64,000 bases of DNA from Hyphomicrobiales bacterium. GTDB lineage: Bacteria; Pseudomonadota; Alphaproteobacteria; Rhizobiales; Rhizobiaceae. A model generated the notes under the pieces. It worked only from the letters and a program-made list of their open reading frames with translations, searched no databases and was not told the DNA's origin. Location of the stretch: positions 248,001 to 312,000 of the forward strand of contig UBMP01000009.1 of NCBI GenBank assembly GCA_900466575.1, read 5' to 3'. Positions 42,780-51,830 of this stretch are shown here, in pieces. Within the stretch, counting starts at the first letter, position 1, and each line of letters begins with the position of its first letter. A program made the position numbers and the translations under genes.

Positions 42780-44101
42780 TGACAAACCCGAAAAACACAA
42801 CGGATGAGGATATCCTTGTTTCGCCAGCGCGCCGCCGACTGCTCGTGGGCGCAGGCATGGGCGCCGCCGGCATGATCGCCAGCGCGACATCCGCCCCCGC
42901 CGCCGAGACCATGGCGCCGAGTGCCGTGACGAATGCGCCGGAAAGCGACAAGCTGGACGAGCGCCAGCCCTTTTATGGGCTGCACCAGTCCGGCATCGTT
43001 ACGCCTCGTCCGGCAGCGGGTCTGGTCGTTGCGTTCGACGTGCTGGCGCAGAACCGCACCGATCTCGAGCGGCTGTTCCGGTCACTCACGGAACGCGCCG
43101 CCTTTCTGATGAAGGGCGGACCGGTTCAGCAACTCGACCCCAAGTTCCCCCCACCCGATTCCGGCATTCTCGGTCCGGTCGTGACACCGGACAACCTGAC
43201 GATCACCGTTTCGGTGGGTGACAGCCTCTTCGACGGTCGCTTCGGTCTCGGCCAGGCCAAGCCGACGCGCCTTCAGCCGATGAAAGATTTCCCCAACGAC
43301 GCGCTCCAGCACGAGCTTTGCCACGGCGACCTTCTGATCCAGTTCTGCTCCAACACGCCGGACACCAACATTCACGCGCTGCGCGACATCATCAAGAACA
43401 TGCCGGATTTGTTGATGGTCCGCTGGAAACAGGAAGGCAGCGTGCCGGTTCAGCCGCCGCATTCGGAAAAGGCGAAGGAAAGTGCGCGCAATTTCCTCGG
43501 TTTCCGGGATGGTAGCGCCAATCCGAATTCGTCCGATACGGCACTCATGGACAGGATCGTCTGGGTGCAGCCGGAAGGCGGGGAACCCGCCTGGGCCGCT
43601 CACGGCAGCTATCAGGCCGTACGCATCATCCGCAATTTCGTCGAGCGTTGGGACCGGACGCCCCTGCAGGAGCAGCAGACAATCATCGGCCGACAGAAGG
43701 ACAGCGGCGCACCCTTCAGCGGCAAGGTCGAGGCCGATATCCCTGAATACGCCAATGATCCAGATGGCAAGGTCACGCCGCTCACCTCCCATATTCGCCT
43801 TGCCAACGCGCGCGACAAGGACGCTGACGCGCATCTCATCCTGCGCCGGCCGTTCAACTATTCGAATGGAGTCACCAAGGCGGGCCAGCTGGAGATGGGT
43901 CTTCTCTTCATCGCCTATCAGGCCGATCTCGAAAAGGGGTTCATCCACGTCCAGAACAGGCTGAACGGTGAGCCGCTGGAGGAATATCTCAAGCCCATCG
44001 GGGGTGGATATTTCTTCGTCCTGCCGGGCGTGAAGGACGAGCGGGATTTTCTAGGCCGCAGTCTTCTCGAGGCAACCGGACCGGTGAATGTACGTGGCTG
44101 A
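42779..44101 (+). CDS. efeB: Dye-decolorizing-type heme peroxidase EfeB, Tat-exported
   Basis: The protein has 440 residues. A twin-arginine signal (ARRRLLVGAGMGAAGMI, about 17-42) leads to a DyP domain with the catalytic GFRDGSANP loop (Asp244). The SHIRLANARD segment carries the proximal heme His, and the distal region is VRIIRNFVERWD. EfeB oxidises ferrous iron or deferrochelates heme in the periplasm. It is translationally coupled to efeO. Confidence 0.93.
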   Translation: MTNPKNTTDEDILVSPARRRLLVGAGMGAAGMIASATSAPAAETMAPSAVTNAPESDKLDERQPFYGLHQSGIVTPRPAAGLVVAFDVLAQNRTDLERLFRSLTERAAFLMKGGPVQQLDPKFPPPDSGILGPVVTPDNLTITVSVGDSLFDGRFGLGQAKPTRLQPMKDFPNDALQHELCHGDLLIQFCSNTPDTNIHALRDIIKNMPDLLMVRWKQEGSVPVQPPHSEKAKESARNFLGFRDGSANPNSSDTALMDRIVWVQPEGGEPAWAAHGSYQAVRIIRNFVERWDRTPLQEQQTIIGRQKDSGAPFSGKVEADIPEYANDPDGKVTPLTSHIRLANARDKDADAHLILRRPFNYSNGVTKAGQLEMGLLFIAYQADLEKGFIHVQNRLNGEPLEEYLKPIGGGYFFVLPGVKDERDFLGRSLLEATGPVNVRG

Positions 44102-44164
44102 ACCGAATTCTTCCGAGCCCCACTGTCCCCCATCCTTCATGTATCCAAGCAAGGAACACGCCTC

Positions 44165-44992
44165 ATGATACGTCGTACTACGCTCTTGTCTGCCGCTTCC
44201 GCACTCGTTCTCCTGACCGGGTCGGGCATTGCCCAGGCCAAGGTGGCCCCGGAAGACCTCGTACAGCCGATCGCCGACTACAAGATCTATGTCGAGAAAA
44301 ACCTCGGCACGCTGGTCAAGGATACGAAGGCCTTCACCGATGCGGTCAAGGCCGGCGATCTGGAAAAGGCCAAGAAACTCTATGCGCCGACGCGTGTGAC
44401 CTATGAAAAGATCGAGCCTGTAGCTGAACTCTTCTCCGATCTCGACGCCGCGATCGACTCGCGCGCCGACGATCACGAACAGAAGGAAAAGTCTGCCGAC
44501 TTCGTCGGCTTCCACCGTATCGAATACGGTCTCTTCCATGAGAATTCGACCAAGGATCTCGGCCCGCTCGCCGACAAGCTGAATGCCGACGTGACCGACC
44601 TGCAGACGCGCGTGAAGGGGCTGACCTTCCCGCCGGAAAAGGTTGTCGGTGGGGCGGCGGCGCTGATCGAGGAGGTCGCGGCCACCAAGATCACAGGCGA
44701 GGAAGACCGCTACAGCCACACCGATCTCTACGACTTCCAGGGCAACGTCGATGGCGCCAAGAAGATCGTCGATCTGCTGACACCGCTGATCAAGAACGAA
44801 GACCCGGCGCTGCTGAAGAAGGTCGATGAGAATTTTGCCACCGTCGACGGCATTCTCGCCAAGTACAAGATCAAGGACGGTTTCGAAACCTATGACAAGC
44901 TGACCGACGCCGATCGCAAGGCGCTTGCGGGGCCGATCACGACGCTGGCCGAAGATCTCTCCAAGTTGCGCGGCACGCTCGGGCTGAATTAA
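44165..44992 (+). CDS. Second M75-domain periplasmic iron-binding protein (EfeM-like)
   Basis: The protein has 275 residues with a Sec signal peptide (1-25, ending IAQA). It consists of an M75 domain only, without the cupredoxin module. The HRIEYGLF (HxxE) motif and [22 protein letters not shown] are shared with the EfeO upstream. Such short EfeO-type proteins (EfeM) are metal-binding components of Efe systems. AAGGAACACGCCTC precedes the ATG, and the gene lies 63 bases after efeB, so it is likely the fourth gene of the operon. Confidence 0.88.
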   Translation: MIRRTTLLSAASALVLLTGSGIAQAKVAPEDLVQPIADYKIYVEKNLGTLVKDTKAFTDAVKAGDLEKAKKLYAPTRVTYEKIEPVAELFSDLDAAIDSRADDHEQKEKSADFVGFHRIEYGLFHENSTKDLGPLADKLNADVTDLQTRVKGLTFPPEKVVGGAAALIEEVAATKITGEEDRYSHTDLYDFQGNVDGAKKIVDLLTPLIKNEDPALLKKVDENFATVDGILAKYKIKDGFETYDKLTDADRKALAGPITTLAEDLSKLRGTLGLN

Positions 44993-45147
44993 CCGGTCCG
45001 CAGCTACAGCACGTCCGGCCGACTTGAGGGCGCCGGACGTGCTCCAGCGACAGAATTGCCTTGCCCTTGGCAGATGCGCTCACGTTGCATGAGATAGATG
45101 GGAAAGAAGGACCGATCCGTTTCTCTTTCGTTTGCGGATAGGATTAT

Positions 45148-46098
45148 TCATCCCGCTAACGCGTTATCAGCAGTACGAGGTCCGCCCTCGGTCGCAAGAG
45201 CGTATGCCGCGATGTTCAATTTTTCCCGCACCCAGATCAAAGCCGGATCGCGCGAGCGATAACTGTGCCATTGCACCGACTGTTGGAGACGCGGCAGGTC
45301 CAGAGGCGGATCGACTATCGTCAGGCCACCAGTCTTGATCATTTCTCTCGCGAGACTTCGTTGAACCAGCGCAAGGCGGTCGCTTCCTCTGACCAGCACG
45401 GGAAGTGTGGAAAAGGCGAACGTCGATACGTCCACCCGGATGGTCAAGCCGACGTCGCGACAGGCGCGTTCTGCGAAACTTTCCCCGCCATTCGGCGGAC
45501 GCATCACCACATGGCCGCATGTCTCGAACTGCTCACGGGTCATCCTGGCCTCCGTGACAAAACGGCTGGAGGAATCTGTGACGCAACAGATTTCATCCTC
45601 GAACAGGAGATCCGCGGGATGTTGGGTGGAGCAAAAGACCGATGGCGCGATCAGAAGATCGGCCTCGCCTTTCTCCAGCAGGAGATGCGGGAAATTCTGC
45701 TGAGGCTTGAAATCGAAATGGAGGCCCGGGGCTTCGGCGGCAGCGATTGCCAGGAAGATCGGCATCAGCGTATGCAAGGTGTAATCGGAGACTACCATTC
45801 CAATGACGCGCCGGGAGTCCGCGGGATTGAAGGATGGCGTCGAGACGACGGCGCTGTCGATGCGCACGATGATGTCTCTCAATGGCTGCTCGAGAGAACC
45901 TGCAAGAGGCGACAGTTCCATCGTGCGCCCCACCTGGATCAGCAATGGATCATCGAAATACTCTCTGAGACGCCCAAGCGCATTGCTCATCGCCGATTGA
46001 GTAATGAACATTTCATCGGCGGCGCGGCTGACATTGCGCAGCCGGATAAGCGCATCGAGCGCCACCAGCAGGTTCAGATCGAGATTTTTGAAACGCAT
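45148..46098 (-). CDS. LysR-family regulator, NodD/NahR-like
   Basis: The protein has 316 residues. MRFKNLDLNLLVALDALIRLRNVSRAADEMFITQSAMSNALGRLREYFDDPLL is the NodD-type N-terminus and HTH in order. The effector domain (about 90-300) contains the NodD-like DYTLHTLMPIFL and DLLIAPSVFCSTQHP segments. Inducers in this group are often aromatic. No nod gene or nod box is visible nearby, so NodD function should not be assumed. It has no obvious divergent target. Confidence 0.88.
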   Translation of the reverse strand: MRFKNLDLNLLVALDALIRLRNVSRAADEMFITQSAMSNALGRLREYFDDPLLIQVGRTMELSPLAGSLEQPLRDIIVRIDSAVVSTPSFNPADSRRVIGMVVSDYTLHTLMPIFLAIAAAEAPGLHFDFKPQQNFPHLLLEKGEADLLIAPSVFCSTQHPADLLFEDEICCVTDSSSRFVTEARMTREQFETCGHVVMRPPNGGESFAERACRDVGLTIRVDVSTFAFSTLPVLVRGSDRLALVQRSLAREMIKTGGLTIVDPPLDLPRLQQSVQWHSYRSRDPALIWVREKLNIAAYALATEGGPRTADNALAG

Positions 46099-46229
46099 GG
46101 CTCCTCCGTCTATTCAGGATATCAATAGACCTCGTCGAAACAACCAGTTTCATAAACGCTTTGATTCTTTAGGTGCGTGGCAGGGGGAGTTGCCTTCGGA
46201 TGGCGCGTGTCGCCGCGCGCGATGGTGCC

Positions 46230-47933
46230 TTAGCCCCGGTCGGGTGTGTGGGTGACCTTGTCCGAAGCGCCGATGAGCTTGCTCATACCCTCGATCTGAT
46301 CGGCCTGCTTCCGGAAATCGTCGAGCAAGCGGCCGGAAAGGACTGTTCCTGCGGGCAGGGGATTGGCCGTTGGGTCGAGATAACGATTATCTTTGCGCAG
46401 TTCGTAATAGAGATGCGGACCCGTGGAAAGTCCGCTTGATCCGACATAGGCGATGATTTGCCCCTGTGTGACCCGCTGGCCAACCGCGAGACCTTTTGCG
46501 GCTTTGGATATGTGGGCATAGGTGGTGAAATAGCCCTGGTCGTGGCGCACGCGGACATAGCGCCCGTAGCCAGGCTGCCAGGCGATGAGTTCGACCGTCC
46601 CGTCGCCGGCGGCGAGGATGGGCGAACCCATGGGACCGGCATAGTCGACACCATCGTGATGCTTGCGCACGCGCAGGATCGGGTGGATCCGCCAGGCAAA
46701 GCCATCGCCAAGACGCCCGCCCGGCACCGGATTGGCAAGCAGCAGCTTCGACACCGAATGGCCCTCGGCGTCGAAGAACTCCGCCGGTTCGGTCCTGTCG
46801 AACTTGTAGCGATAGAACTTCCTCTCGCCGTCCTTCGTGTTGAAACCGACGGAGATCAGCTCGCGCTTGCCCCGACCTTCGCGGAAGACCAGGTTGATCT
46901 TCTTCGTCAGATCGTCGTGGCTGGCCGCGCTGATCCCGTTCTTCTTAGCGAGATCGATGACCTCGACGATGATCTTTGCCGGTACGTGCGCATCGAGCAT
47001 CTTCTTTACGAGAAGCGGGGCGAAAGCGGTTTCCGCCTTTAGATCCGGAGCCGCATCAGCCTCCACGGTCACCGCATTTTCCGGTTCGCTTGCCGTCGCC
47101 TCACGCTTCAGGCGCTCATAGAGCGCTGGTTTGGTAATGCGCTGGAAGCTCTGGTCTTCGACGCGCGCGAGGATCGTATCCTCGCCGGATCGCTTTTGAA
47201 GGCGGGCCATGAGGATATGCTTCCCGTCTTTACGATCAGCCAGAATGACTTCGAAGGCGTCGCCGAAATGCAAAATCGAGGTGGCAAGACCCGCCGTCAG
47301 ACGCCGGCGCTCGGCGGCGGGCACCTGAAGACCGCCAAGCGCGTCCTCAATCACCTCGTCAGCCTTCGGCATCAGGGCGACACGGGAGATCGGTTCTGCC
47401 TGCTGCTTGACGGAAAGGCTGACATTGACAGGTTTTCCGACATGGCTGCCCGCGCTGAAATCGGCATACGCCAACGGCATGCCCGCGATCCGGCTGGACC
47501 GTACAGGCTTGACGTCTCTCAGCACCGCCGCGAAGACATCTTCCGGACCGCTCCGCTCAGTCCGTTCGGCGAAGGCCTGTTGCGGCGCATGTTCCGGTTT
47601 TCTCGCGTCGATGTCCGCCGGCGTTTCCAGATCGATGTCGGTGCGGAAGTATGTGTATTCCGCAAAGGACCCATCCATGCGGGCCTCCAGCATGTCGATC
47701 CGGGCCAGCTCGGACCTGGCCTCCGGCGGCAGCGGCAGACGTGCCTGTTTTGGGCTGGCGGGGTTGGACGGACCATCCGGCGCGGCGCTCACGAGAACAG
47801 GCTGTGCAACATTCGCCACCGATTGCCGAGGCCCGGTCGCCAGCGCTTCCCAGCCGCAGGCTACACCCGCGGCACCCAGCAGGACGATGGCGCCGAAGAG
47901 CCGGCTATGTGTCCGCATGCGAAAGGGAATCAT
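46230..47933 (-). CDS. M23-family (LytM/MepM-like) envelope peptidase, one zinc ligand missing
   Basis: The start is uncertain: ATGs at 47933 and 47918 both precede a single membrane segment (SRLFGAIVLLGAAGVACGW). The roughly 567-residue protein has a long linker and LysM/OapA-like middle part. The M23 barrel follows with HHDGVDYAGP (first zinc His and Asp) and the catalytic YAHIS. The final motif is GPHLYYEL where active enzymes have HxH, so the third zinc ligand is Tyr. It either has weakened activity or acts as an EnvC/ActS-like amidase activator. Confidence 0.85.
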   Translation of the reverse strand: MIPFRMRTHSRLFGAIVLLGAAGVACGWEALATGPRQSVANVAQPVLVSAAPDGPSNPASPKQARLPLPPEARSELARIDMLEARMDGSFAEYTYFRTDIDLETPADIDARKPEHAPQQAFAERTERSGPEDVFAAVLRDVKPVRSSRIAGMPLAYADFSAGSHVGKPVNVSLSVKQQAEPISRVALMPKADEVIEDALGGLQVPAAERRRLTAGLATSILHFGDAFEVILADRKDGKHILMARLQKRSGEDTILARVEDQSFQRITKPALYERLKREATASEPENAVTVEADAAPDLKAETAFAPLLVKKMLDAHVPAKIIVEVIDLAKKNGISAASHDDLTKKINLVFREGRGKRELISVGFNTKDGERKFYRYKFDRTEPAEFFDAEGHSVSKLLLANPVPGGRLGDGFAWRIHPILRVRKHHDGVDYAGPMGSPILAAGDGTVELIAWQPGYGRYVRVRHDQGYFTTYAHISKAAKGLAVGQRVTQGQIIAYVGSSGLSTGPHLYYELRKDNRYLDPTANPLPAGTVLSGRLLDDFRKQADQIEGMSKLIGASDKVTHTPDRG

Positions 47934-48244
47934 GCCGTGGCTGAAATGAAGTCTGCCCAAAATCTTGTCGTTCCCAGCGAAAAAATATCTCTTTTCAGAG
48001 AGTTAGACGAAGTTGAGGGCATCCCATCATGGCGCGGCATGCCGACGGTTGCTATAAGCAGACCGGCCCGGAGCGACAAGTTAAAACTCTGTTAGGTTAT
48101 TTTGTGGCGACGCTTTGAAGCCGCGCCTGTGAATTAAGTGGACAACTCTGCCGCCCTGCTTGGCAGACACCGATTTGCCGCATCGTTGTCGTCGGCAGGT
48201 GGCCGTTTCCGCAAAGCCAGCCTGGGGCCGTGCGTGACCGGCCC

Positions 48245-49402
48245 TCAGGTGACCACGCGTGCCACCCTGCCGTTTCTCCGATCCTCGTCATGATAATATG
48301 TTGCGGCCTGCGCCACGGAGCGATGCTGCGATTGCTGCATGGCATGCTGCAGCGGAACTCCGAGATTGGCGGCGTCCGCCAGATACCCGGCGCGCAAGCC
48401 ATGGGCGGAGAACCTGGCCGGATCGAGCCCCGCCTTCTCACAGCGCGCCTTGAGGATCAGGTTGACAGACTGCGGGGTGAGCGCCCGGCGGTCGACATTG
48501 CCCCACTGGTCTATGCGACGAAAGACAGGGCCGGTCTCGATGCCCGCTGCCGCCAGCCAGGCTTTCAGTGACGCAACCGGCCGTCCGACCATCACCACGC
48601 GTGCATCGTCTTCCGCCGTTGTCGTCCCAATGGAGCCAAGTCGCAGGATCATGCAAGGCACCTGTCGCGAGTTTGGATCGGCCGGGTTCTCGCGCATCGG
48701 CTCGTCATCCACAAGGTCTTCGACGGAGAGGGCCGCCAGTTCGGAACGGCGGCGACCACCGGAGGCAAAGGCGGTCAGCAGCAGTGCGCGGTCGCGGATA
48801 TCGGCAAGCCGGTTGCTGTTGCAGGTCGCCAGAAGCCTGGACAGGACGTCCCCCGTCACGGCGGATTCGCTCTTGCGGGTGCGGGGTCTGGCATGGGCGC
48901 GCACCGCAAGCCGAAGCGCTGCCTTCACCGCCGCCGCTGCAAACTCACCTTCCAAGCCCCGCCATTTTGTGAGCGCGGACCAGGAGGCGAGCCGCCGCTT
49001 GACGGTCGCCTGTGCATGCGGTCCGCTCGCGCGCAACAGGCCTCCGCCACGCAGCTGCGCCTCGACATCCACCGGCATGCCATGCGCCGGGTCAATCTCG
49101 CGCCGCGCAGGATCCCAAAGATGATGGGCGATATATTTCAGGATAAGGCCCTGGGGCGCGGGCCAGGGAAGCGGCCCTTCTGTCGCCGCCATGCACCACG
49201 CCTCCAGATAGCCAAGATCGGAGGCGAAGGCGCGCAGTGTGTTCTCACGCGTGCCTTGGTCGGCCAGATGCGTCAGTGTCGCGACATCCTCATCCGTCAG
49301 CAGGGCGGCCAACTGGTCGCGGCGGTCGAAAGGCAGGATTGCATCCAGTGCGTCAAGCTGTTCGGCCCGCGCCAGAACGGGGCCGGAGAGGGGATTGCTC
49401 AT
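48245..49402 (-). CDS. Tyrosine-type site-specific recombinase/integrase
   Basis: The protein has 385 residues. An N-terminal SAM-like core-binding domain (GTRENTLRAFASDLGYLEAWC) precedes the catalytic domain. The conserved set is the box-I Arg in FASGGRRRSEL, HGLR (H-x-x-R), the second His in SQHRSV and the nucleophile Tyr in ATYYHDE. It resembles stand-alone integrases of alphaproteobacterial replicons. No attachment repeats, tRNA or other mobile genes are visible beside it. Confidence 0.88.
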   Translation of the reverse strand: MSNPLSGPVLARAEQLDALDAILPFDRRDQLAALLTDEDVATLTHLADQGTRENTLRAFASDLGYLEAWCMAATEGPLPWPAPQGLILKYIAHHLWDPARREIDPAHGMPVDVEAQLRGGGLLRASGPHAQATVKRRLASWSALTKWRGLEGEFAAAAVKAALRLAVRAHARPRTRKSESAVTGDVLSRLLATCNSNRLADIRDRALLLTAFASGGRRRSELAALSVEDLVDDEPMRENPADPNSRQVPCMILRLGSIGTTTAEDDARVVMVGRPVASLKAWLAAAGIETGPVFRRIDQWGNVDRRALTPQSVNLILKARCEKAGLDPARFSAHGLRAGYLADAANLGVPLQHAMQQSQHRSVAQAATYYHDEDRRNGRVARVVT

Positions 49403-49561
49403 CGATATACCGCCTTGTTGTTATCCGGGCTGGCCCGTCAGGGTCAGCAGACGCCAAGGACGACGCAGCCGGGAATCAGGTTTCAGATTACCTGAGGGGC
49501 TGTGATCGAGGCAAGTTTCAAGCGAAACCCTCCACGGGCGGTACGCCCTGTCAACTTGTGT

Positions 49562-50134
49562 CTAGGTGGCCTTCATTCCGTCCAGAAAGATATCGACGAG
49601 CCGAAGCACATGAGCCTTCCACTCCGGACCGGGCGCGCGCGCATAGCCTACCGCGTAGACGGTAGAGAGCAGGTCATCGACCGTGATGTCGGAGCGGATC
49701 TCTCCCGTCTTGACCGCCTGCGTGACCAGCCGGCCCACTGCCTCCTGCATCCGCCCCGAGAGCTCGGCATACATGGCCTTGGAGCCTTCGGTCGGCACCA
49801 GCGATAGCGTGCCGAGGAGCCCGCGCTTCGTCTCCACGAGATCGACCAGCGCATGGACCCAGTTTCTTAGCGCTTCGAGCACTGGCGATTGAACTTCCAG
49901 CGCGTTCGCGAGTTCTATGAGTTGTTCGACCTCGCGCCGGTAGACCGCCTGGAACAGCGCCTCGCGCGTCGGGAAATGGCGGTAAAGCGTGCCGATGCCG
50001 ACATCGGCCTCGCGCGCCACGGCCTCAAGGCTGGCGCCCGGACCGCCGCCCGCGAGTACGGTCTTGGCGGCTTCGATCAGGCGTTCGCGGTTGCGCGTCG
50101 CGTCGGATCTCGGTTTGCGCCCGGCTGATTCCAT
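49562..50134 (-). CDS. TetR-family regulator of the aldehyde oxidase operon
   Basis: The protein has 190 residues with an N-terminal HTH (ASLEAVAREADVGIGTLYRHFPTREALFQAVY). The C-terminal TetR domain has the typical VPTEGSKAMYAELSGRM region of SbtR-like members. It is divergent from the three-gene molybdenum oxidase. The palindrome at 50160-50176, 26 bases before its ATG, is its likely operator, so it probably represses both itself and the oxidase genes. Confidence 0.9.
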   Translation of the reverse strand: MESAGRKPRSDATRNRERLIEAAKTVLAGGGPGASLEAVAREADVGIGTLYRHFPTREALFQAVYRREVEQLIELANALEVQSPVLEALRNWVHALVDLVETKRGLLGTLSLVPTEGSKAMYAELSGRMQEAVGRLVTQAVKTGEIRSDITVDDLLSTVYAVGYARAPGPEWKAHVLRLVDIFLDGMKAT

Positions 50135-50159
50135 AATTCTCGAATGTCTCTCTTGATAA

Positions 50160-50176
50160 ACGGAGGGTGCCTCCGT
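50160..50176. promoter_or_regulatory. TetR operator between regulator and aldehyde oxidase genes
   Basis: ACGGAGG-GTG-CCTCCGT, a perfect 7-bp inverted repeat with a 3-nt centre, is flanked by AT-rich DNA (TAAA and ATATTA). It lies in the 155-bp divergent intergenic region. Confidence 0.7.
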
Positions 50177-50289
50177 ATATTACTACTGGCGGTGGGGAGA
50201 AGTATGAACCGTCACATGCCCCGTGCCAAGGGTCTCTCCCGTTCATCCCTGAATTGCCCTTTCAATGATTATCGAAACATGGAGATTGC

Positions 50290-50787
50290 ATGTCCTACTC
50301 CATCAGCCTGACCGTCAACGGCGATCAGCGCCGGGTCGAACTTGACGATCCGCGCGTGACGCTGCTCGACCTGCTCCGAGAACGCCTCGACCTGACCGGC
50401 ACCAAGAAAGGCTGCGATCGCGGCCAGTGCGGCGCCTGCACCGTTCTGGTCGACGGGCGGCGCGTCAATTCCTGTCTGTCGCTGGCCGTCACGCTCGACG
50501 GCGCCGACATCACCACCATCGAAGGCCTCGCCAATGGCGACACGCTGCACCCGGTGCAGGCGGCCTTCATCGAACATGACGGCTTCCAGTGCGGCTATTG
50601 CACGCCCGGCCAGATCATGAGCGCCGTCGGCCTCATCGCCGAGGGCCATGCCGGGGATGATCCCGAGCGTGTGCGTGAGGGCATGAGCGGCAATCTCTGT
50701 CGCTGCGCCGCCTATCACGGCATCACCGAGGCCGTCGTCGACGCTACCCGTCGCATGACTGAGACCACGGAAAGGAAATCGGCATGA
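50290..50787 (+). CDS. Aldehyde oxidase/dehydrogenase 2Fe-2S subunit (PaoA/XdhA-small type)
   Basis: The protein has 165 residues. The plant-ferredoxin-like cluster is GCDRGQCGACTV plus a distal Cys in VNSCLSL. The C-terminal helical cluster domain has CGYCTPGQ and NLCRC. Electrons pass through these two 2Fe-2S centres from molybdenum to FAD. Unlike E. coli PaoA it has no Tat signal, so the complex should be cytoplasmic. Its end overlaps the FAD subunit gene by 4 bases. Confidence 0.92.
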   Translation: MSYSISLTVNGDQRRVELDDPRVTLLDLLRERLDLTGTKKGCDRGQCGACTVLVDGRRVNSCLSLAVTLDGADITTIEGLANGDTLHPVQAAFIEHDGFQCGYCTPGQIMSAVGLIAEGHAGDDPERVREGMSGNLCRCAAYHGITEAVVDATRRMTETTERKSA

Positions 50788-51830
50788 AGCGCTTCGACTA
50801 TATGCGGCCCCTTTCGGTGGCCGATGCAGTTTCCGCCTACAAGCCTGGTGCTGCCTATCTGGGCGGCGGGACCAACCTGCTTGACCTGATGAAGATCGGG
50901 GTCATGCAGCCGGAAACGCTGATCGATCTCGGCCGGATCGCTGAACTCGAGGCCATCGAAATGCTGCCGGATGGCGGCGCGCGGATTGGCGCACTCGTCA
51001 AGAACAGCGATCTCGCCTACGACCGCGCCTTTGCTGCCGCCTTCCCGATGGTGGCGGAAGCGATCCTTGCCGGTGCCTCGGGACAGTTGCGCAATGCCGC
51101 CACTGTTGGCGGAAACCTGATGCAGAAGACGCGCTGCACCTATTTCCAGGACCCGCATTCGCCCTGCAATCGTCGGGAACCCGGAACGGGCTGCGCGGCG
51201 CGCGAGGGCGATAATGCCAATCTCGCCGTGCTCGGCTGGAGCGATGCCTGCATTGCTACCAACCCCTCCGACATGTGCGTGCCGCTTGCGGCCCTTGGCG
51301 CTGTCATTGAGGTTCAGGGGCCGGCCGGAAAGCGTGACATTCCGATCGCTAACTTCCATTTTCTGCCGGGAGACCAGCCGGAAAACGAGACCGCGCTGCA
51401 GCCGGGCGAACTCGTGGTGGCGATCCGCCTGCCGGCGGAGGCTGCGGCGTTCGCCAGGAATGCGCGGTATCTCAAGGTTCGCGAGCGCACATCCTTTGCC
51501 TTTGCTCTGGTCTCCGTGGCCGCAGCCTTGCAGATCGAGGGTGGCAGGATCACGGAAGCACGGCTGGCGCTGGGCGCGGTTGCGGCCAAGCCCTGGCGCG
51601 TGACGGCGGCCGAAGAGCTGCTTGCCGGGCAGGCGCCGACGGCAGAAGCCTTTGCCCGTGCGGCGGATGCGCTTCTCCAAGGGGCCCGGCCGTCCGGCGA
51701 AAATGGCTACAAGATCGAGCTGGCGCGCCGTGCCATCGTGCGCGCCCTCCAGATGAGCGCTGCCGGCACGCCCAAGCGCATGCCCGCACTTCCCGCATCT
51801 TCCTTTGCCGAGGAGGTCTCCCATGTCTGA
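50784..51830 (+). CDS. Aldehyde oxidase/dehydrogenase FAD subunit (PaoB type)
   Basis: The protein has 348 residues. FAD-binding motifs YLGGGTNLLDL (about 25-35) and ATVGGNL (106-112) are present. The Cys-rich insertion (Cys118, Cys128, Cys137 in KTRC, SPCNRREPGTGC, then further Cys) matches the extra 4Fe-4S site of PaoB, which plain xanthine-dehydrogenase FAD subunits lack. It overlaps the molybdenum subunit gene by 8 bases. Confidence 0.92.
   Translation: MKRFDYMRPLSVADAVSAYKPGAAYLGGGTNLLDLMKIGVMQPETLIDLGRIAELEAIEMLPDGGARIGALVKNSDLAYDRAFAAAFPMVAEAILAGASGQLRNAATVGGNLMQKTRCTYFQDPHSPCNRREPGTGCAAREGDNANLAVLGWSDACIATNPSDMCVPLAALGAVIEVQGPAGKRDIPIANFHFLPGDQPENETALQPGELVVAIRLPAEAAAFARNARYLKVRERTSFAFALVSVAAALQIEGGRITEARLALGAVAAKPWRVTAAEELLAGQAPTAEAFARAADALLQGARPSGENGYKIELARRAIVRALQMSAAGTPKRMPALPASSFAEEVSHV

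Noticed and set aside
45148-46098. Calling the LysR protein NodD
   Set aside because: The N-terminus is NodD-like, but no nod box or nodulation genes occur in the window, and the same pattern is seen in NahR- and aromatic-responsive relatives.
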